A stretch of DNA of 64,000 bases from Lumbricus rubellus (taxonomy: Eukaryota; Annelida; Clitellata; Crassiclitellata; Lumbricidae). The stretch is from NCBI GenBank assembly GCA_945859605.1, contig OX243827.1, positions 29,273,141 through 29,337,140 of the forward strand. Direction: 5' to 3'. Shown here piece after piece: positions 53,001 to 59,303 of the stretch (positions are counted from its first letter, which is position 1; each line of letters opens with the position of its first letter). The position numbers and the translations under genes were made by a program. The notes under the pieces are model-generated. The model saw nothing but the letters and a program-made list of their open reading frames with translations, had not been told where the DNA came from and did not search any database.

Positions 53001-55034
53001 TCACAAAGGCGCGATATTCGACGTACGTTAGTTTGACAATCTTTCCCGAGATCTTTACGTCATAAAAATATTCTGTGGTTCTACATTCACTAAATTACTA
53101 TGAAATTTAAAAAAAATCAATTTAAAAAAACCTTTAAACTGTCAATCTAAATGCACTGTCCAGCGTTCAAGGCTATCCAAATTATGTTCGTGCGCGCGCG
53201 CCTGTGTGTGTGTGTGACAGTGTGTGTATGTGTATTTTTGCAGAGCGACGATTTGGAACCTGTCAGTGATGTGTCCAGTGCTTGGCCTTGGTTGGCTTTT
53301 TGGCGTATTCTCAGTGTCCTTCGATCACGTTGCTTTCCAATATGTGTTTGTCATCGCAAACTCACTGCATGTAAGTTCGTCTCTGTATGAAGTCGTAGGC
53401 CTACTGTAATATACGCCTATCATAATTTCATAAGAGCCATAAGTAGGCCTACAACCTAAGCCAGTTTGAGACCGAATTAAGGCCCTATTTAAAGGCTTCA
53501 CTAAACATGCATGAACAGAAAATACTTGTCTAGAAAATTTTACGATTTAACCAACCTTAAAATAAATGACCTGCTGCGTTCGAAAGCTTGCCCTGTAACA
53601 GATTATGATCTTAGAGCTGTCTAAAAGTGGTTTAAGGCCTCGGCTAAAATTTGGTTGCTACTAAACTCAAACCGAAATCTCGTCATAGAGACCCCTACTT
53701 TAATGGTTGGTGTGGTTTTGAAGTGAGACGGCTGTATGACAGGCAGACATAATTCAACTAAGCTTAGTTAAATTAGTTTGTTGATTCCAAGAAGAAAGTT
53801 CATCATCATCCTGATGAATTTTCAAGAAATGCAGGCAGCTTTATTTTTTTGTTTTTCAACAGGGAATGCTTATCTTTATCATTTACGCACTGTTCCACAA
53901 CAAGGTAAGTCAGCTCATCTATTAACATCATTTTGGCATTCAATTGCAATTAGATTTTATAGAAAAGAAGTTTAAAGCGCATGTCAACTTTGCAAGATGC
54001 ATCACATGTCTTAAATGTCGGGGAGAAGATACTGGTCGCTACGATTTTTTCCACTTTGGCCTACATTATACAAGTAGGCCCCTACTATTTAATCAAATGA
54101 AGAGCGATTCTGAAACTGTTGACATGCTGGAAAACCTGAACTCTCATAATCCTTTTTGAGAAGCTCGTACGCAATGAAGTTTGCCAGTTGAGACTTTTAA
54201 AGTTCTATTAGTAGGCTATCGATTTTTACCGGTGCAGGACTTTATTTGGCGTTCAGTTGTACACAAAATGTGCAGTTCCAAATTGCAGAAGCCCTTCTGT
54301 TCAGTTAAAACTAGCAAAAAGGGTAATTGTCCTCTGATTGGAAGTAATTTACCATTTACCATGGATGATGTAAAAGGAAAGAGGCGTTGTGCAGTTCTAA
54401 AAATTTCTTCAAAATAGCCCTGTACTTTTGTCAGTGGGGTAGCCAGGAATTTTTGATGGGGAGGGGGGCTTATGTGGCCGAATGCCTGTTTTTTTTCTTA
54501 TACAATTGTACAAATAACCTTTAAAAAAACGTTTTTCGTAAGCCAATGTAGGGTTTTATCCCCCAAATCCCCCTTGGCTACGCCACTGACTGGTGTCTAT
54601 GTATTCTTTTATTATTGCTTTTGTCGGCTGAATATTTGTCGCACGGTAGAGTCGGTAGGCCTAGTCGTGTGGTCAACGAGTAGATAGTCTTGGACTTTAA
54701 ATCAATCTACCCTAAAATTTTGTGGCATAGTTTCAACTTCTCTTAGACTGCCAGTGTTTTATCGCCTACGGTATAATCTTACCTACCCACTCCGTTTATT
54801 ATTATGTGTGCTTTATAGAAAATGAACGAGAAGATTTCCTCCGTGTATTCAAACTGCATTGGTCGCTGTGGAAAGACCGGCCTGAGTGTCTTCACTAAGC
54901 TGTCTTCGTCACAGGATCATTCTACAAGCTCAACATCTAACACTCAGTTGACTTCGGATCGAAAGAAGTCTACAAGCGAAGCTGCACCAGCCTATGGAGT
55001 AATAGCAGACATGACCACCGCACGAAAAACCTAG
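19224..55034 (+). CDS. Gene B: L1-type-Ig adhesion GPCR, complete
   Basis: 27 exons: 19224-19278, 19846-19951, 24215-24561, 25333-25461, 26011-26119, 26899-27098, 27920-28060, 29036-29209, 29496-29594, 30048-30142, 30787-30975, 32680-32748, 43990-44098, 44696-44818, 45080-45161, 45513-45621, 47401-47450, 48794-48905, 49415-49509, 49835-49949, 51111-51267, 51536-51605, 52025-52091, 52578-52669, 53244-53370, 53863-53904, 54819-55034. The sum is 3279 nt, with an open frame of 1092 residues. Layout by residue: signal peptide 1-17, Ig1 about 20-118, Ig2 119-211, Ig3 212-315, Ig4 316-420, Cys-rich 421-485, GAIN with GPS 486-766, 7TM 767-1021, tail 1022-1092. The Ig domains follow vertebrate L1CAM Ig1-Ig4 in order. 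Role inferred: cell-surface adhesion receptor with autoproteolytic GAIN and tethered agonist. Introns total more than 30 kb, mostly transposons. Confidence 0.9.
19846..19951 (+). CDS. Gene B exon 2: first half of Ig1
   Basis: Phase 1-2 exon: [20 protein letters not shown] then [21 protein letters not shown]...ITLTCKA resembles the start of L1CAM/neurofascin Ig1 and holds its first Cys. The gene C copy has equal length. Confidence 0.9.
20248..21629. mobile_element. Non-autonomous hAT-like element, 1.38 kb
   Basis: Starts CAGCGGCGTAG and ends CTACGCCACTG (inverted ends, one mismatch in 11), flanked by a perfect 8-bp duplication ATTCTAAC (20240-20247, 21630-21637). The paralogous intron of gene C has a single ATTCTAAC at 60260-60267. 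No transposase frame. Confidence 0.88.
21806..22076. repeat. ATGT tetranucleotide microsatellite
   Basis: About 65 units of ATGT broken once by AGCCTATG near 21960. Lies in gene B intron 2. Confidence 0.97.
22117..22215. repeat. CTGT tetranucleotide microsatellite
   Basis: About 25 uninterrupted CTGT units directly after the ATGT array; gene C has a short related tract at 63850-63885. Confidence 0.97.
24215..24561 (+). CDS. Gene B exon 3: end of Ig1 and first half of Ig2
   Basis: Phase 2-1 exon of 347 nt. [29 protein letters not shown] complete Ig1 with its second Cys. Ig2 begins [20 protein letters not shown], with Ala where L1-family members have the first Ig Cys. Confidence 0.87.
25333..25461 (+). 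CDS. Gene B exon 4: second half of Ig2
   Basis: Phase 1-1 exon: [20 protein letters not shown] then [26 protein letters not shown]...L..D is the L1/neurofascin Ig2 signature (NGNLYFANVL in L1CAM). The expected second Ig Cys is absent. Confidence 0.82.
25462..26010 (+). other. Gene B intron 4
   Basis: No element recognised. A hydrophobic minus-strand frame (25684-25920) is open for 78 codons but has no family signature. Confidence 0.4.
26011..26119 (+). CDS. Gene B exon 5: first half of Ig3
   Basis: Phase 1-2 exon: [20 protein letters not shown] then [13 protein letters not shown]. Comparable to the start of L1 Ig3, with the first Cys present. Confidence 0.82.
26899..27098 (+). CDS. Gene B exon 6: second half of Ig3
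   Basis: Phase 2-1 exon after [33 protein letters not shown], ending [20 protein letters not shown]. Trp and second Cys present; parallels the FPTPTIKW...GEYRCLAEN part of L1CAM Ig3. Confidence 0.88.
27166..27374 (-). mobile_element. tRNA-derived SINE
   Basis: The minus-strand head has TTGGTGTAGTTGGCATG and a perfect B box GGTTCGAATCC. The tail matches the SINE at 17755 (TTGTTATAGAGCCCC, GACGCTCCC). Confidence 0.78.
27920..28060 (+). CDS. Gene B exon 7: first half of Ig4
   Basis: Phase 1-1 exon: [47 protein letters not shown]1 Ig4-like (RPQPEVTWRINGIPV in L1CAM). The acceptor is CAGCAG, so a one-residue NAGNAG variant is possible. Confidence 0.88.
29036..29209 (+). CDS. Gene B exon 8: second half of Ig4
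   Basis: Phase 1-1 exon: [18 protein letters not shown], then [20 protein letters not shown]. The [11 protein letters not shown] stretch parallels the VTQCEARNRHG region of L1CAM Ig4, the strongest short match to that family here. Confidence 0.87.
29496..29594 (+). CDS. Gene B exon 9: Cys-rich exon absent from gene A
   Basis: Phase 1-1 exon, 33 codons: [32 protein letters not shown], with three cysteines. Gene A goes directly from its Ig exon to the 935-1029 equivalent. Being symmetric, it could be skipped without a frame change. Confidence 0.72.
29726..29895 (+). mobile_element. LINE 3' end fragment (endonuclease-RT type)
   Basis: An open stretch reads [20 protein letters not shown], then stops before an ATG trinucleotide tail (29869-29882). 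RWMDNI(R/K)ED is typical of the C-terminus of many metazoan LINE polyproteins. Lies in gene B intron 9. Confidence 0.7.
30048..30142 (+). CDS. Gene B exon 10: Cys-rich linker before GAIN
   Basis: Phase 1-0 exon: [20 protein letters not shown] then [11 protein letters not shown]. Equal in length and phase to gene A 935-1029. Confidence 0.8.
30329..30471. mobile_element. hAT-like MITE
   Basis: CAGTGGCGTAGC...CTACGCCACTG, 143 bp, flanked by CATTTGAG and CATCTGAG (7 of 8 match). Shares terminal sequence with 20248-21629 and 54432-54588. Confidence 0.85.
30787..30975 (+). CDS. Gene B exon 11: GAIN subdomain A
   Basis: Phase 0-0 exon of 63 codons: [40 protein letters not shown]. The single counterpart of the four-exon array in gene A. 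Confidence 0.87.
31298..32514 (+). mobile_element. mariner-type element with very long inverted repeats
   Basis: CACCGTGAGT...ACTCACGGTG, 1217 bp, flanked by TA on both sides. Inverted repeats extend about 280 bp each. Only the end of a transposase lies between them. In gene B intron 11, embedded in ACAT-type microsatellite. Confidence 0.88.
31862..32100 (+). pseudogene. mariner transposase C-terminal remnant
   Basis: [15 protein letters not shown], then [17 protein letters not shown] and MQDRVYQ, diagnostic of mariner transposases. The residue in FQQ(D) that supplies the second catalytic Asp is Asn, and the N-terminal half is missing. Confidence 0.82.
32515..32570. repeat. ACATACGT microsatellite
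   Basis: Seven units of TACATACG directly against the right end of the mariner element. Confidence 0.9.
32680..32748 (+). CDS. Gene B exon 12: GAIN (23 codons)
   Basis: [20 protein letters not shown] then LEK, matching gene A 6029-6097. Followed by the 11.2-kb intron 12 (459 nt in gene A). Confidence 0.85.
32848..33232. mobile_element. piggyBac-like MITE with perfect palindrome
   Basis: TTAA precedes CCCATATGTGGCTAGCG. The right end is the complement of CCCTTATGTGGCTAGCG. Both terminal repeats contain the 16-nt palindrome GTCAGTTTAAACTGAC. No coding potential. Confidence 0.7.
33315..33487. repeat. ATGT microsatellite split by the LTR element
   Basis: About 40 ATGT units ending exactly at the 5' LTR; the array resumes after the 3' LTR at 41058. 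Confidence 0.95.
33488..34725 (+). repeat. 5' LTR (1238 bp)
   Basis: Begins TGTGAGGGCGTGGCTG, ends GGCAAGCCAGTATA. Contains AATAAA at 34580-34585 and a GACAGA-rich stretch. A long minus-strand frame here is not judged to be a gene. Orientation is inferred from the position of the purine tract. Confidence 0.9.
34726..39801 (+). other. LTR-element internal region, non-coding
   Basis: No frame above about 120 codons and none with retroviral-type motifs. TGGTGGAGAACCGGGG at 34728-34743 may be the primer-binding site. Two diverged direct copies occur at roughly 38600-38960 and 39120-39450. A GC-rich patch with CTGATTGGCCAACAG lies near 36352-36366. Confidence 0.6.
39802..41057 (+). repeat. 3' LTR (1256 bp)
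   Basis: Same sequence as the 5' LTR with one extra 18-bp unit near 40060-40080 in a short tandem GTCGCACAGGCGG region. Confidence 0.9.
41058..42052. repeat. ATGT/ACAT microsatellite complex, inverted halves
   Basis: The left half is ATGT-type and the right half ACAT-type, turning over near 41450. Interrupted by a LINE 3' end at 41610-41880. The halves are complementary and could pair. Confidence 0.9.
41610..41880 (+). mobile_element. LINE 3' end, 5'-truncated
   Basis: [40 protein letters not shown] and [11 protein letters not shown], then GCGCTTTATAAATG. Same family as the minus-strand copy at 47540-48458. Confidence 0.82.
42093..42118 (+). other. G-quadruplex-prone run
   Basis: GGGGG, GGG, GGGG, GGG and GGG tracts with loops of 1-4 nt, directly after the microsatellite complex. 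Fits the usual G4 pattern; function unknown. Confidence 0.5.
42329..42473. mobile_element. hAT-like MITE, 145 bp
   Basis: CAGTGCTTAAAGTGTGG with an inverted right end, flanked by a perfect TCTACGAA duplication (42321-42328, 42474-42481). Family member of 16911-17098. Confidence 0.88.
42486..43287. mobile_element. mariner-like MITE, 802 bp, long inverted repeats
   Basis: CAGGGTGGGCCATAAAAGTG at the left after TA, complementary right end followed by TG (decayed TA). Inverted repeats extend about 170 bp or more; GTGAGAC-containing motifs recur inside. No transposase. Confidence 0.82.
43395..43559. mobile_element. Fragment related to the 32848 piggyBac-like MITE
   Basis: TGTGGCTAGCGTCAGTTTAA continues into the same palindrome (43411-43426); the right side ends CATATC-type sequence at TTAA (43560-43563). 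Confidence 0.55.
43580..43740 (+). mobile_element. LINE 3' end fragment
   Basis: [20 protein letters not shown] then [15 protein letters not shown], the same type of C-terminal LINE sequence as at 29726, 250 nt before exon 13. Confidence 0.7.
43990..44098 (+). CDS. Gene B exon 13: GAIN, end of subdomain A
   Basis: [20 protein letters not shown] then [17 protein letters not shown]; 109 nt, phase 0-1 as in gene A. Confidence 0.9.
44696..44818 (+). CDS. Gene B exon 14: GAIN, start of subdomain B
   Basis: [20 protein letters not shown], then [16 protein letters not shown]; phase 1-1, 123 nt. Confidence 0.9.
45080..45161 (+). CDS. Gene B exon 15: GAIN subdomain B
   Basis: [20 protein letters not shown] then KLLTGK; phase 1-2, 82 nt, 12 nt longer at the 5' end than gene A. 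A second CAG lies 12 nt inside the exon. Confidence 0.88.
45513..45621 (+). CDS. Gene B exon 16: GAIN subdomain B
   Basis: [20 protein letters not shown] then [16 protein letters not shown]; phase 2-0. Confidence 0.9.
46074..47382. mobile_element. DNA transposon-like element with iterated termini
   Basis: 1309 bp. The ends are GGTTCCATGACA and the complement of GGTAGCACGACA, with a perfect 8-bp duplication CTTTCTTT (46066-46073, 47383-47390). Both ends carry arrays of a TTAATCCCGCGACA-type unit in opposite orientation (46086-46200; 46690-46790 and 47215-47375). Gene A shows the empty site before 9685. No transposase seen; superfamily unassigned (8-bp duplication and GG ends would suit Merlin-like, unproven). 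Confidence 0.85.
47401..47450 (+). CDS. Gene B exon 17: first half of GPS
   Basis: [16 protein letters not shown]; phase 0-2, 50 nt. The upstream transposon ends 18 nt before the exon; its target duplication provides the pyrimidine tract. Confidence 0.9.
47540..48458 (-). mobile_element. 5'-truncated LINE (CR1/L2-like)
   Basis: The minus-strand frame 47598-48458 (286 codons) has [53 protein letters not shown] and [14 protein letters not shown]: the segment after the RT catalytic motif. The 3' tail GCGCTTTATAAATG is at the low-coordinate end. Uninterrupted over this stretch, so fairly young. Confidence 0.9.
48794..48905 (+). CDS. Gene B exon 18: second half of GPS and tethered agonist
   Basis: [20 protein letters not shown] then [18 protein letters not shown]; the HL-T cleavage site is intact. 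Confidence 0.93.
49415..49509 (+). CDS. Gene B exon 19: TM1
   Basis: [20 protein letters not shown] then [11 protein letters not shown]; phase 0-2. Confidence 0.93.
49835..49949 (+). CDS. Gene B exon 20: TM2
   Basis: [20 protein letters not shown] then [10 protein letters not shown]; phase 2-0. Confidence 0.93.
50074..51074 (-). mobile_element. Tc1-like element, 1.0 kb, internally deleted
   Basis: AGGGTGTCCAATAAGTTCGT at both ends in inverted orientation with flanking TA. Between the TM2 and TM3 exons of gene B; gene A's intron there is only 474 nt. Confidence 0.9.
50085..50535 (-). pseudogene. Tc1-like transposase remnant
   Basis: The [14 protein letters not shown] motif near the catalytic Glu and a Tc1-type C-terminus are clear. 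[10 protein letters not shown] runs straight into the [10 protein letters not shown] segment, so the region with the first Asp is deleted, and the second Asp position is not Asp. Inactive. Confidence 0.82.
51111..51267 (+). CDS. Gene B exon 21: TM3 and ICL2
   Basis: [20 protein letters not shown] then [20 protein letters not shown]; 37 nt after the Tc1 right end. Confidence 0.95.
51536..51605 (+). CDS. Gene B exon 22: TM4
   Basis: [20 protein letters not shown] then KEA; phase 1-2, donor GTTAGT. Confidence 0.9.
52025..52091 (+). CDS. Gene B exon 23: ECL2 and TM5 start, GC donor
   Basis: [20 protein letters not shown] then IA; phase 2-0. The donor is GCAAGT instead of GTAAGT (gene A), giving a GC-AG intron. 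Confidence 0.92.
52578..52669 (+). CDS. Gene B exon 24: TM5 end and ICL3
   Basis: [20 protein letters not shown] then [10 protein letters not shown]; phase 0-2. Confidence 0.92.
53244..53370 (+). CDS. Gene B exon 25: TM6 and start of TM7
   Basis: [20 protein letters not shown] then [13 protein letters not shown]; phase 2-0, preceded by a short GT-rich run. Confidence 0.95.
53863..53904 (+). CDS. Gene B exon 26: TM7
   Basis: [14 protein letters not shown]; 42 nt, phase 0-0. Confidence 0.92.
54432..54588. mobile_element. hAT-like MITE
   Basis: CAGTGGGGTAGCC...GGCTACGCCACTG, 157 bp, flanked by ACTTTTGT and ACTGGTGT (6 of 8). Same family as 30329-30471. Confidence 0.78.
54819..55034 (+). CDS. 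Gene B last exon: shortened cytoplasmic tail
   Basis: [20 protein letters not shown], then a Ser/Thr-rich segment ending MTTARKT and TAG. Tail of 71 residues against 109 in gene A. Sequence homologous to the rest of A's tail lies downstream, out of frame use, at about 55338-55425. Confidence 0.87.
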   Translation, partial: KMNEKISSVYSNCIGRCGKTGLSVFTKLSSSQDHSTSSTSNTQLTSDRKKSTSEAAPAYGVIADMTTARKT

Positions 55035-55199
55035 AGAACGCTGCTCTGGTGCTCTGTTGCAGCTGCCCAAGCAACATCCTCAAAAAGCACAAAAGAAATG
55101 ATACTTTGTGCAGCTTTGTGGCAGACAATCCTCTTCAATTGTACATGGAAATGTAATTGTAATCTTCTATAATAGTCGCAACTCATTCTTTTCATTCAT

Positions 55200-55295
55200 T
55201 CATTCTATGGATTTATACAGCGTCCTTTCACGAAAATCTACTCAGAGGCGCTCCCAGCCAAGCCACGGCGACAGGAAAAGGACTCGAGAGATTTA
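55200..55295 (-). mobile_element. SINE/LINE 3' tail fragment
   Basis: ACTCAGAGGCGCTCCCAGCC and flanks match the tail shared by the SINEs and the 47540 LINE. Lies between gene B's stop and the relic of its longer tail. Confidence 0.55.
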
Positions 55296-56212
55296 TGAAA
55301 CAATATCTAGCAAGTCTTGAGCCAGCCTACGACTCATTAGCCAACATCCAGATGACTTCAGCACAAGAGCCGCAGTCTCCAGGCACAACGGTGGTCGACA
55401 GTAGAATTTGCTGGAAATCAAGGTTTCACAAAAACAGCTTTTGAGCATCGAAGATTCTAACGCTTTTGGGTCAACGCTCGAGAGCGAACGAGACTCCATA
55501 ATATTTATACAGTCAACTGTATGGTGAAAGTGACGAAAGAAAGGAAGCATGAGAAAAAACCACTTGATATATAATTAATCAGATATTTCTAATGCAACAC
55601 TCACGACGTCTAAATCAACCAGTAGTCCACAACGCATAGCTCAGACAATCTTGCAGTTTCAATGCTCTTCAATTGTACAGTACATGGAATTGTAATAATT
55701 GTAATCAGGACCTTCTATAGCCACACTATCCAACGCATATTGAATCCAGTTGATGGTCCATAAAACGCTTGTCCAGATAATCAATGTGCATTCAATGTGT
55801 ACTAAACGAGTAATTTGAAATAAACCAGAACCAGTGCTGATGTTGATTTCTTTTAGGTTCGTCAACACTTCCTGTGAAACGACTTTGCATTATTTTCTTT
55901 ATTGATAAAAAGCCAAAATGGCATTGTGACGCGAATTTGCATCAAGGTTTACGCTGCTAGTTAACCCACAATGTTTTCCATAAACTCATCGTTATTTTGA
56001 AATAATAATCGTTTAGTAGTGCACATCTAACTGCGCAGCTCCTCTGCATTGATGTTTAATTAATCATATCATTCAAGTAATTAATATTATAATCTTTGAT
56101 AAAATCATCATTATTTACATTCTAATTAGTTATATTGTTTTGTGTCCTATAATTATAACGCTTAAGTACTAATTAAGTATGCTTACAAGTCGTATAATCT
56201 AGGTCTAAGTGG

Positions 56213-56367
56213 CATGGGCGTAGTTTATCAGGGGCTAGGGGGAGCTAAGCTCCCCCAAGAAGGCCCAGATTCAGCTTTTTTACCATGAAAATTGTATCTT
56301 TTTCCGGGCTTAGCCCCTCCAAGAAGGCATTAGCCCCTCCAAGAGCGGAAACCAAACTCCGCCCATG
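56213..56367. mobile_element. MITE with perfect 8-bp duplication
   Basis: CATGGGCGTAGTTT with complementary right end (AAACTCCGCCCATG), flanked by CTAAGTGG on both sides. Absent from the corresponding spacer after gene A (about 16590). Confidence 0.88.
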
Positions 56368-56495
56368 CTAAGTGGTAGGCCTAATCAAGAAAGAGTGGTC
56401 ACGGTTAGTATTGGATTTTCATAGCTTCTGTTGCAAATAACTTGCCGATTCATGATTCCTCAATGCTCATTAAATTTTTTGGACTTGTGTTGTGA

Positions 56496-56501
56496 ATTAA
56501 A
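56496..56501 (+). promoter_or_regulatory. Candidate poly(A) signal, gene B
   Basis: ATTAAA at the place where gene A has AATAAA. An AATAAA at about 55819 is an alternative. Confidence 0.35.
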
Positions 56502-57032
56502 TACGCCTCACTGTCATTCAATGAGTAAAGCAATAATCTTCGTTGTAAAATATTATGATTTTATTTATGACTGCCATCGCCAGAATTTGCTACAGTGTAA
56601 GCAACATGACTGACTTGACATCAATAAGATGCTTTGTTATTATAATTTAAAAACCGCCTCAGCTTCATTTAATATGGCCACCGTAGGCACCAACGATCAG
56701 ATTCTTGGAAGTAGGCTATGCTGTAGACCAGTTCTTCACATGCAGATTTTATTTGGAAAATATTTCGCAATAGAATGCAGAAAGTGTGGACTTTTGGGGT
56801 TGCATTACTATTCTATTGTCGATCAGAATTAAACAGTTTCTATCAGGCTTTATTTTATATCACCCTTGTCTTGTTGATTCATGAATGTCTCTCATTACTG
56901 TAGCCTAACCTACATTTAATCCGGTCCGGCCTTCGAATTATACTTTTCGTCTGGCTATACGCCTAAAATATTTTTATTAACTTTATTACAAAAACCAGTG
57001 GTTAAAACAGAGCGACCAGAATTATTTACGCT

Positions 57033-57535
57033 ATGTCCTACCACTTAATGTTCCAAAATGTGCCTGCTTGGTGGGGCTTCACTAAAGCAGAAGACGAGAC
57101 AAGGCTCAACAAAATATGTCTGCAAAGAACTCGGCGAATGGGCTATCTGCCGGAAAATACGCCCGACATCTTGGACATGGTTCGCGATGCTGATGACAAA
57201 CTGCTAGCGTCAGTCTGCAGAAATTCATTCCATGTCCTACGGAGTTTGTTTCCTCCTGCAGGTAAGCGTCGCTGTGGTCTTCGCCCCAGATCTCATAACT
57301 TTGAATTGCCAACTAAGGATGATAAGAACTTCATACCTAGAGTAAGCCTACTTTACAATTATAGCTCAAAGCAAATGTCAAAATAATCGATTAGTTTAAA
57401 ATTAATAAATAAAAGTAACCCATGAACAATGAACAAACTAATTTTTTTATACTATTTTTCTCTTCATCTTGTAACTGTGTTGCGGCTTGTCAATCTGATT
57501 TCTGATTAAACGAATAAACGAATATAATAATTATA
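57033..57535 (+). mobile_element. 5'-truncated LINE C-terminus
   Basis: The frame 57033-57386 has AWWGFTKAEDETRLNKICLQ, DILDMVRDADDKLLASV and NSFHVLRSLFPP, which reads like the C-terminal end of an endonuclease/RT LINE protein. An AT-rich tail follows. Different family from 47540. Confidence 0.72.
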
Positions 57536-57560
57536 ATTTTATTCGTTTATTCGTTCGTGA

Positions 57561-57697
57561 CTCGTAGGGCGGACGTGCTATGTAATAATTATGTTGTATT
57601 ACATAGTAGCCTACGTCCGCCCTACGAGACACGAACTCGTCACCTCTCGCTCTCCATGCCAGCCTGTTAACCATTGCGATACCGCCGCCCTCCACCT
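57561..57697 (-). mobile_element. SINE-like element with a palindromic end
   Basis: 57561-57628 is a near-perfect inverted repeat (CTCGTAGGGCGGACGT and its complement). The adjacent minus-strand sequence GGCGGTATCGCAATGG...GAGTTCGTGTC looks like a tRNA A and B box. Confidence 0.5.
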
Positions 57698-58879
57698 CCA
57701 AAGAACTTTGTGACCAACTTGTGGCCAAGATCTTTTGAGATTTTCAAACAAGACACGAGACACAAGGCTTATTCCCAGGAAAATCATTATCAGTCTCTAC
57801 TCCGATCTCCAGTCGCAGCCCATTCGCTCGCTGCGGTGTAGCCTATCTGCGCGGAGAGGAGCCTCTTTTCTGTAGTTTTCGCATTAATCTTTACCACTCG
57901 TATGTCCGCTCCCACCGGCCAAATTTGGGCCAATTCATTATTAATTCGAGGGGTAAAGGTTAATGATAATGGTCTACACACTAGATGTAACTAGAAGTAG
58001 GCTATAGCCTATATACGAGGAAGTGTCTCCTACAGTAAGCTTACACGTGTTCGCTGAACAGTGGGGATATTATTTTTATGAAAACATAATTGCTTAGAAA
58101 GAGTGATAGGCTATAATTATTACGTCATTTCGAAGTATCTGATGACAATCACGAGTTGAGCAGTTTAAGATTGATAGCATGGGCGTGTATGAAAATCACG
58201 CATCAGGCTCAACAGAGCTACCTAAACAATTAACCAGGATACTGAGCAACAGTTACTGTTAAGAATTTTGATTTTCGTATAGGGCCTATCAGAACTTACT
58301 GTAAGACGTTTTACGATAAACTGGTAGGCTAAGTCTTAAATTAATGATGCATCTACAATTCTACATGTAAATCTATTTGTCTGATCCAATATAACATGCC
58401 TTGTTAAAAGGTTAATTAGATTAATATTTATCATAATAATTTTGATATGAGGCGTATTTCTCGTCCTTTTAAACTTCTTTTAATGGACTGAAATAATTAT
58501 TGTTAGGCCCACTTCCGGGATTATTATTCGTTAGCAGGACTAGATCTATCTTCTATCACGATGTTGCCTAAAGAAGAAAGCACCCAACGATGATGAGACA
58601 AAACAAATTCACAATTCAGCCAACATCCGGGAGGTAAGTTCACTAAGATTGTAGGCCTAGTAATAATACTATTCGTTCAGTTTTAAACCGACACAGCGCA
58701 GAATGATTAGCCTACAATTCAAATGTACGAACGGATGATAACACGTTATTACGATACAATACAATACAACAGTAGATCTAATTTGATAGCCTACGTAATG
58801 CTCTCCTTACAAAACTCAGAAGTGCACATTGAAGTTCGGCAGCCATTAAAACTAGGCTATCTAGGGCCTATGGGCCTAT

Positions 58880-59100
58880 AGGTAGACTGGAAAGGAAAGT
58901 TTTGAGTTTAAAGCGAAAGACAGTCTCGCTAGGAGAGTGACGAACATGAGGGGCAGACAGTTCCAGATGAAGGGACTAGCGTATGTGAAAGAACGCCGGT
59001 CAAAGACAAGATTTGTATCTCTCCTAGGAACTACATACTTTCCAGCAGATGCTGATCAAAGAGAAAAACAAATTTTAACAGAGTTACAATGTGTGATAAT
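58880..59100 (-). mobile_element. Probable LINE C-terminal fragment
   Basis: The minus strand reads like the LINE C-terminal segment before the 3' tail, with frame breaks. It lies in the gene C 5' region and is missing from the same place before gene B. Confidence 0.45.
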
Positions 59101-59190
59101 AGAAGATAAGTAGGATCGCAGGTAGGCCTACTATTGGAGAAGTTGAATTTTACTGGCGCCACCCTAGCTTTGCGATTTTTTCTTTCGCAG

Positions 59191-59248
59191 AAATTCAAAT
59201 CTGAATCGTTAAACTGCCAAATGACAAGACGATAGAACAGACTCTGAA
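59191..59248 (+). promoter_or_regulatory. Gene C 5' UTR part of the first coding exon
   Basis: Acceptor TTTCTTTCGCAG then AAATTCAAATC, conserved with gene B. An upstream donor GTAAGT after ACATCCGGGAG (about 58632) is a candidate end of the first UTR exon. Confidence 0.45.
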
Positions 59249-59303
59249 ATGTGGATTCTATTTAGCTTATGCCTGATTGCTTCGGCCTCCAGCCAGGATG
59301 ACG
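59249..59303 (+). CDS. Gene C exon 1: signal peptide
   Basis: 55 nt, phase 1 end, donor GTTAGT. Hydrophobic core then a small-residue cleavage region (ASASSQ). Confidence 0.87.

Larger units (their letters stand above)
55035..59190 (+). other. Spacer between genes B and C
   Basis: 3' UTR of gene B, SINE, MITE and LINE fragments, and the promoter region of gene C. The part around 58130-58640 aligns with 18750-18980 upstream of gene B. Confidence 0.6.
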
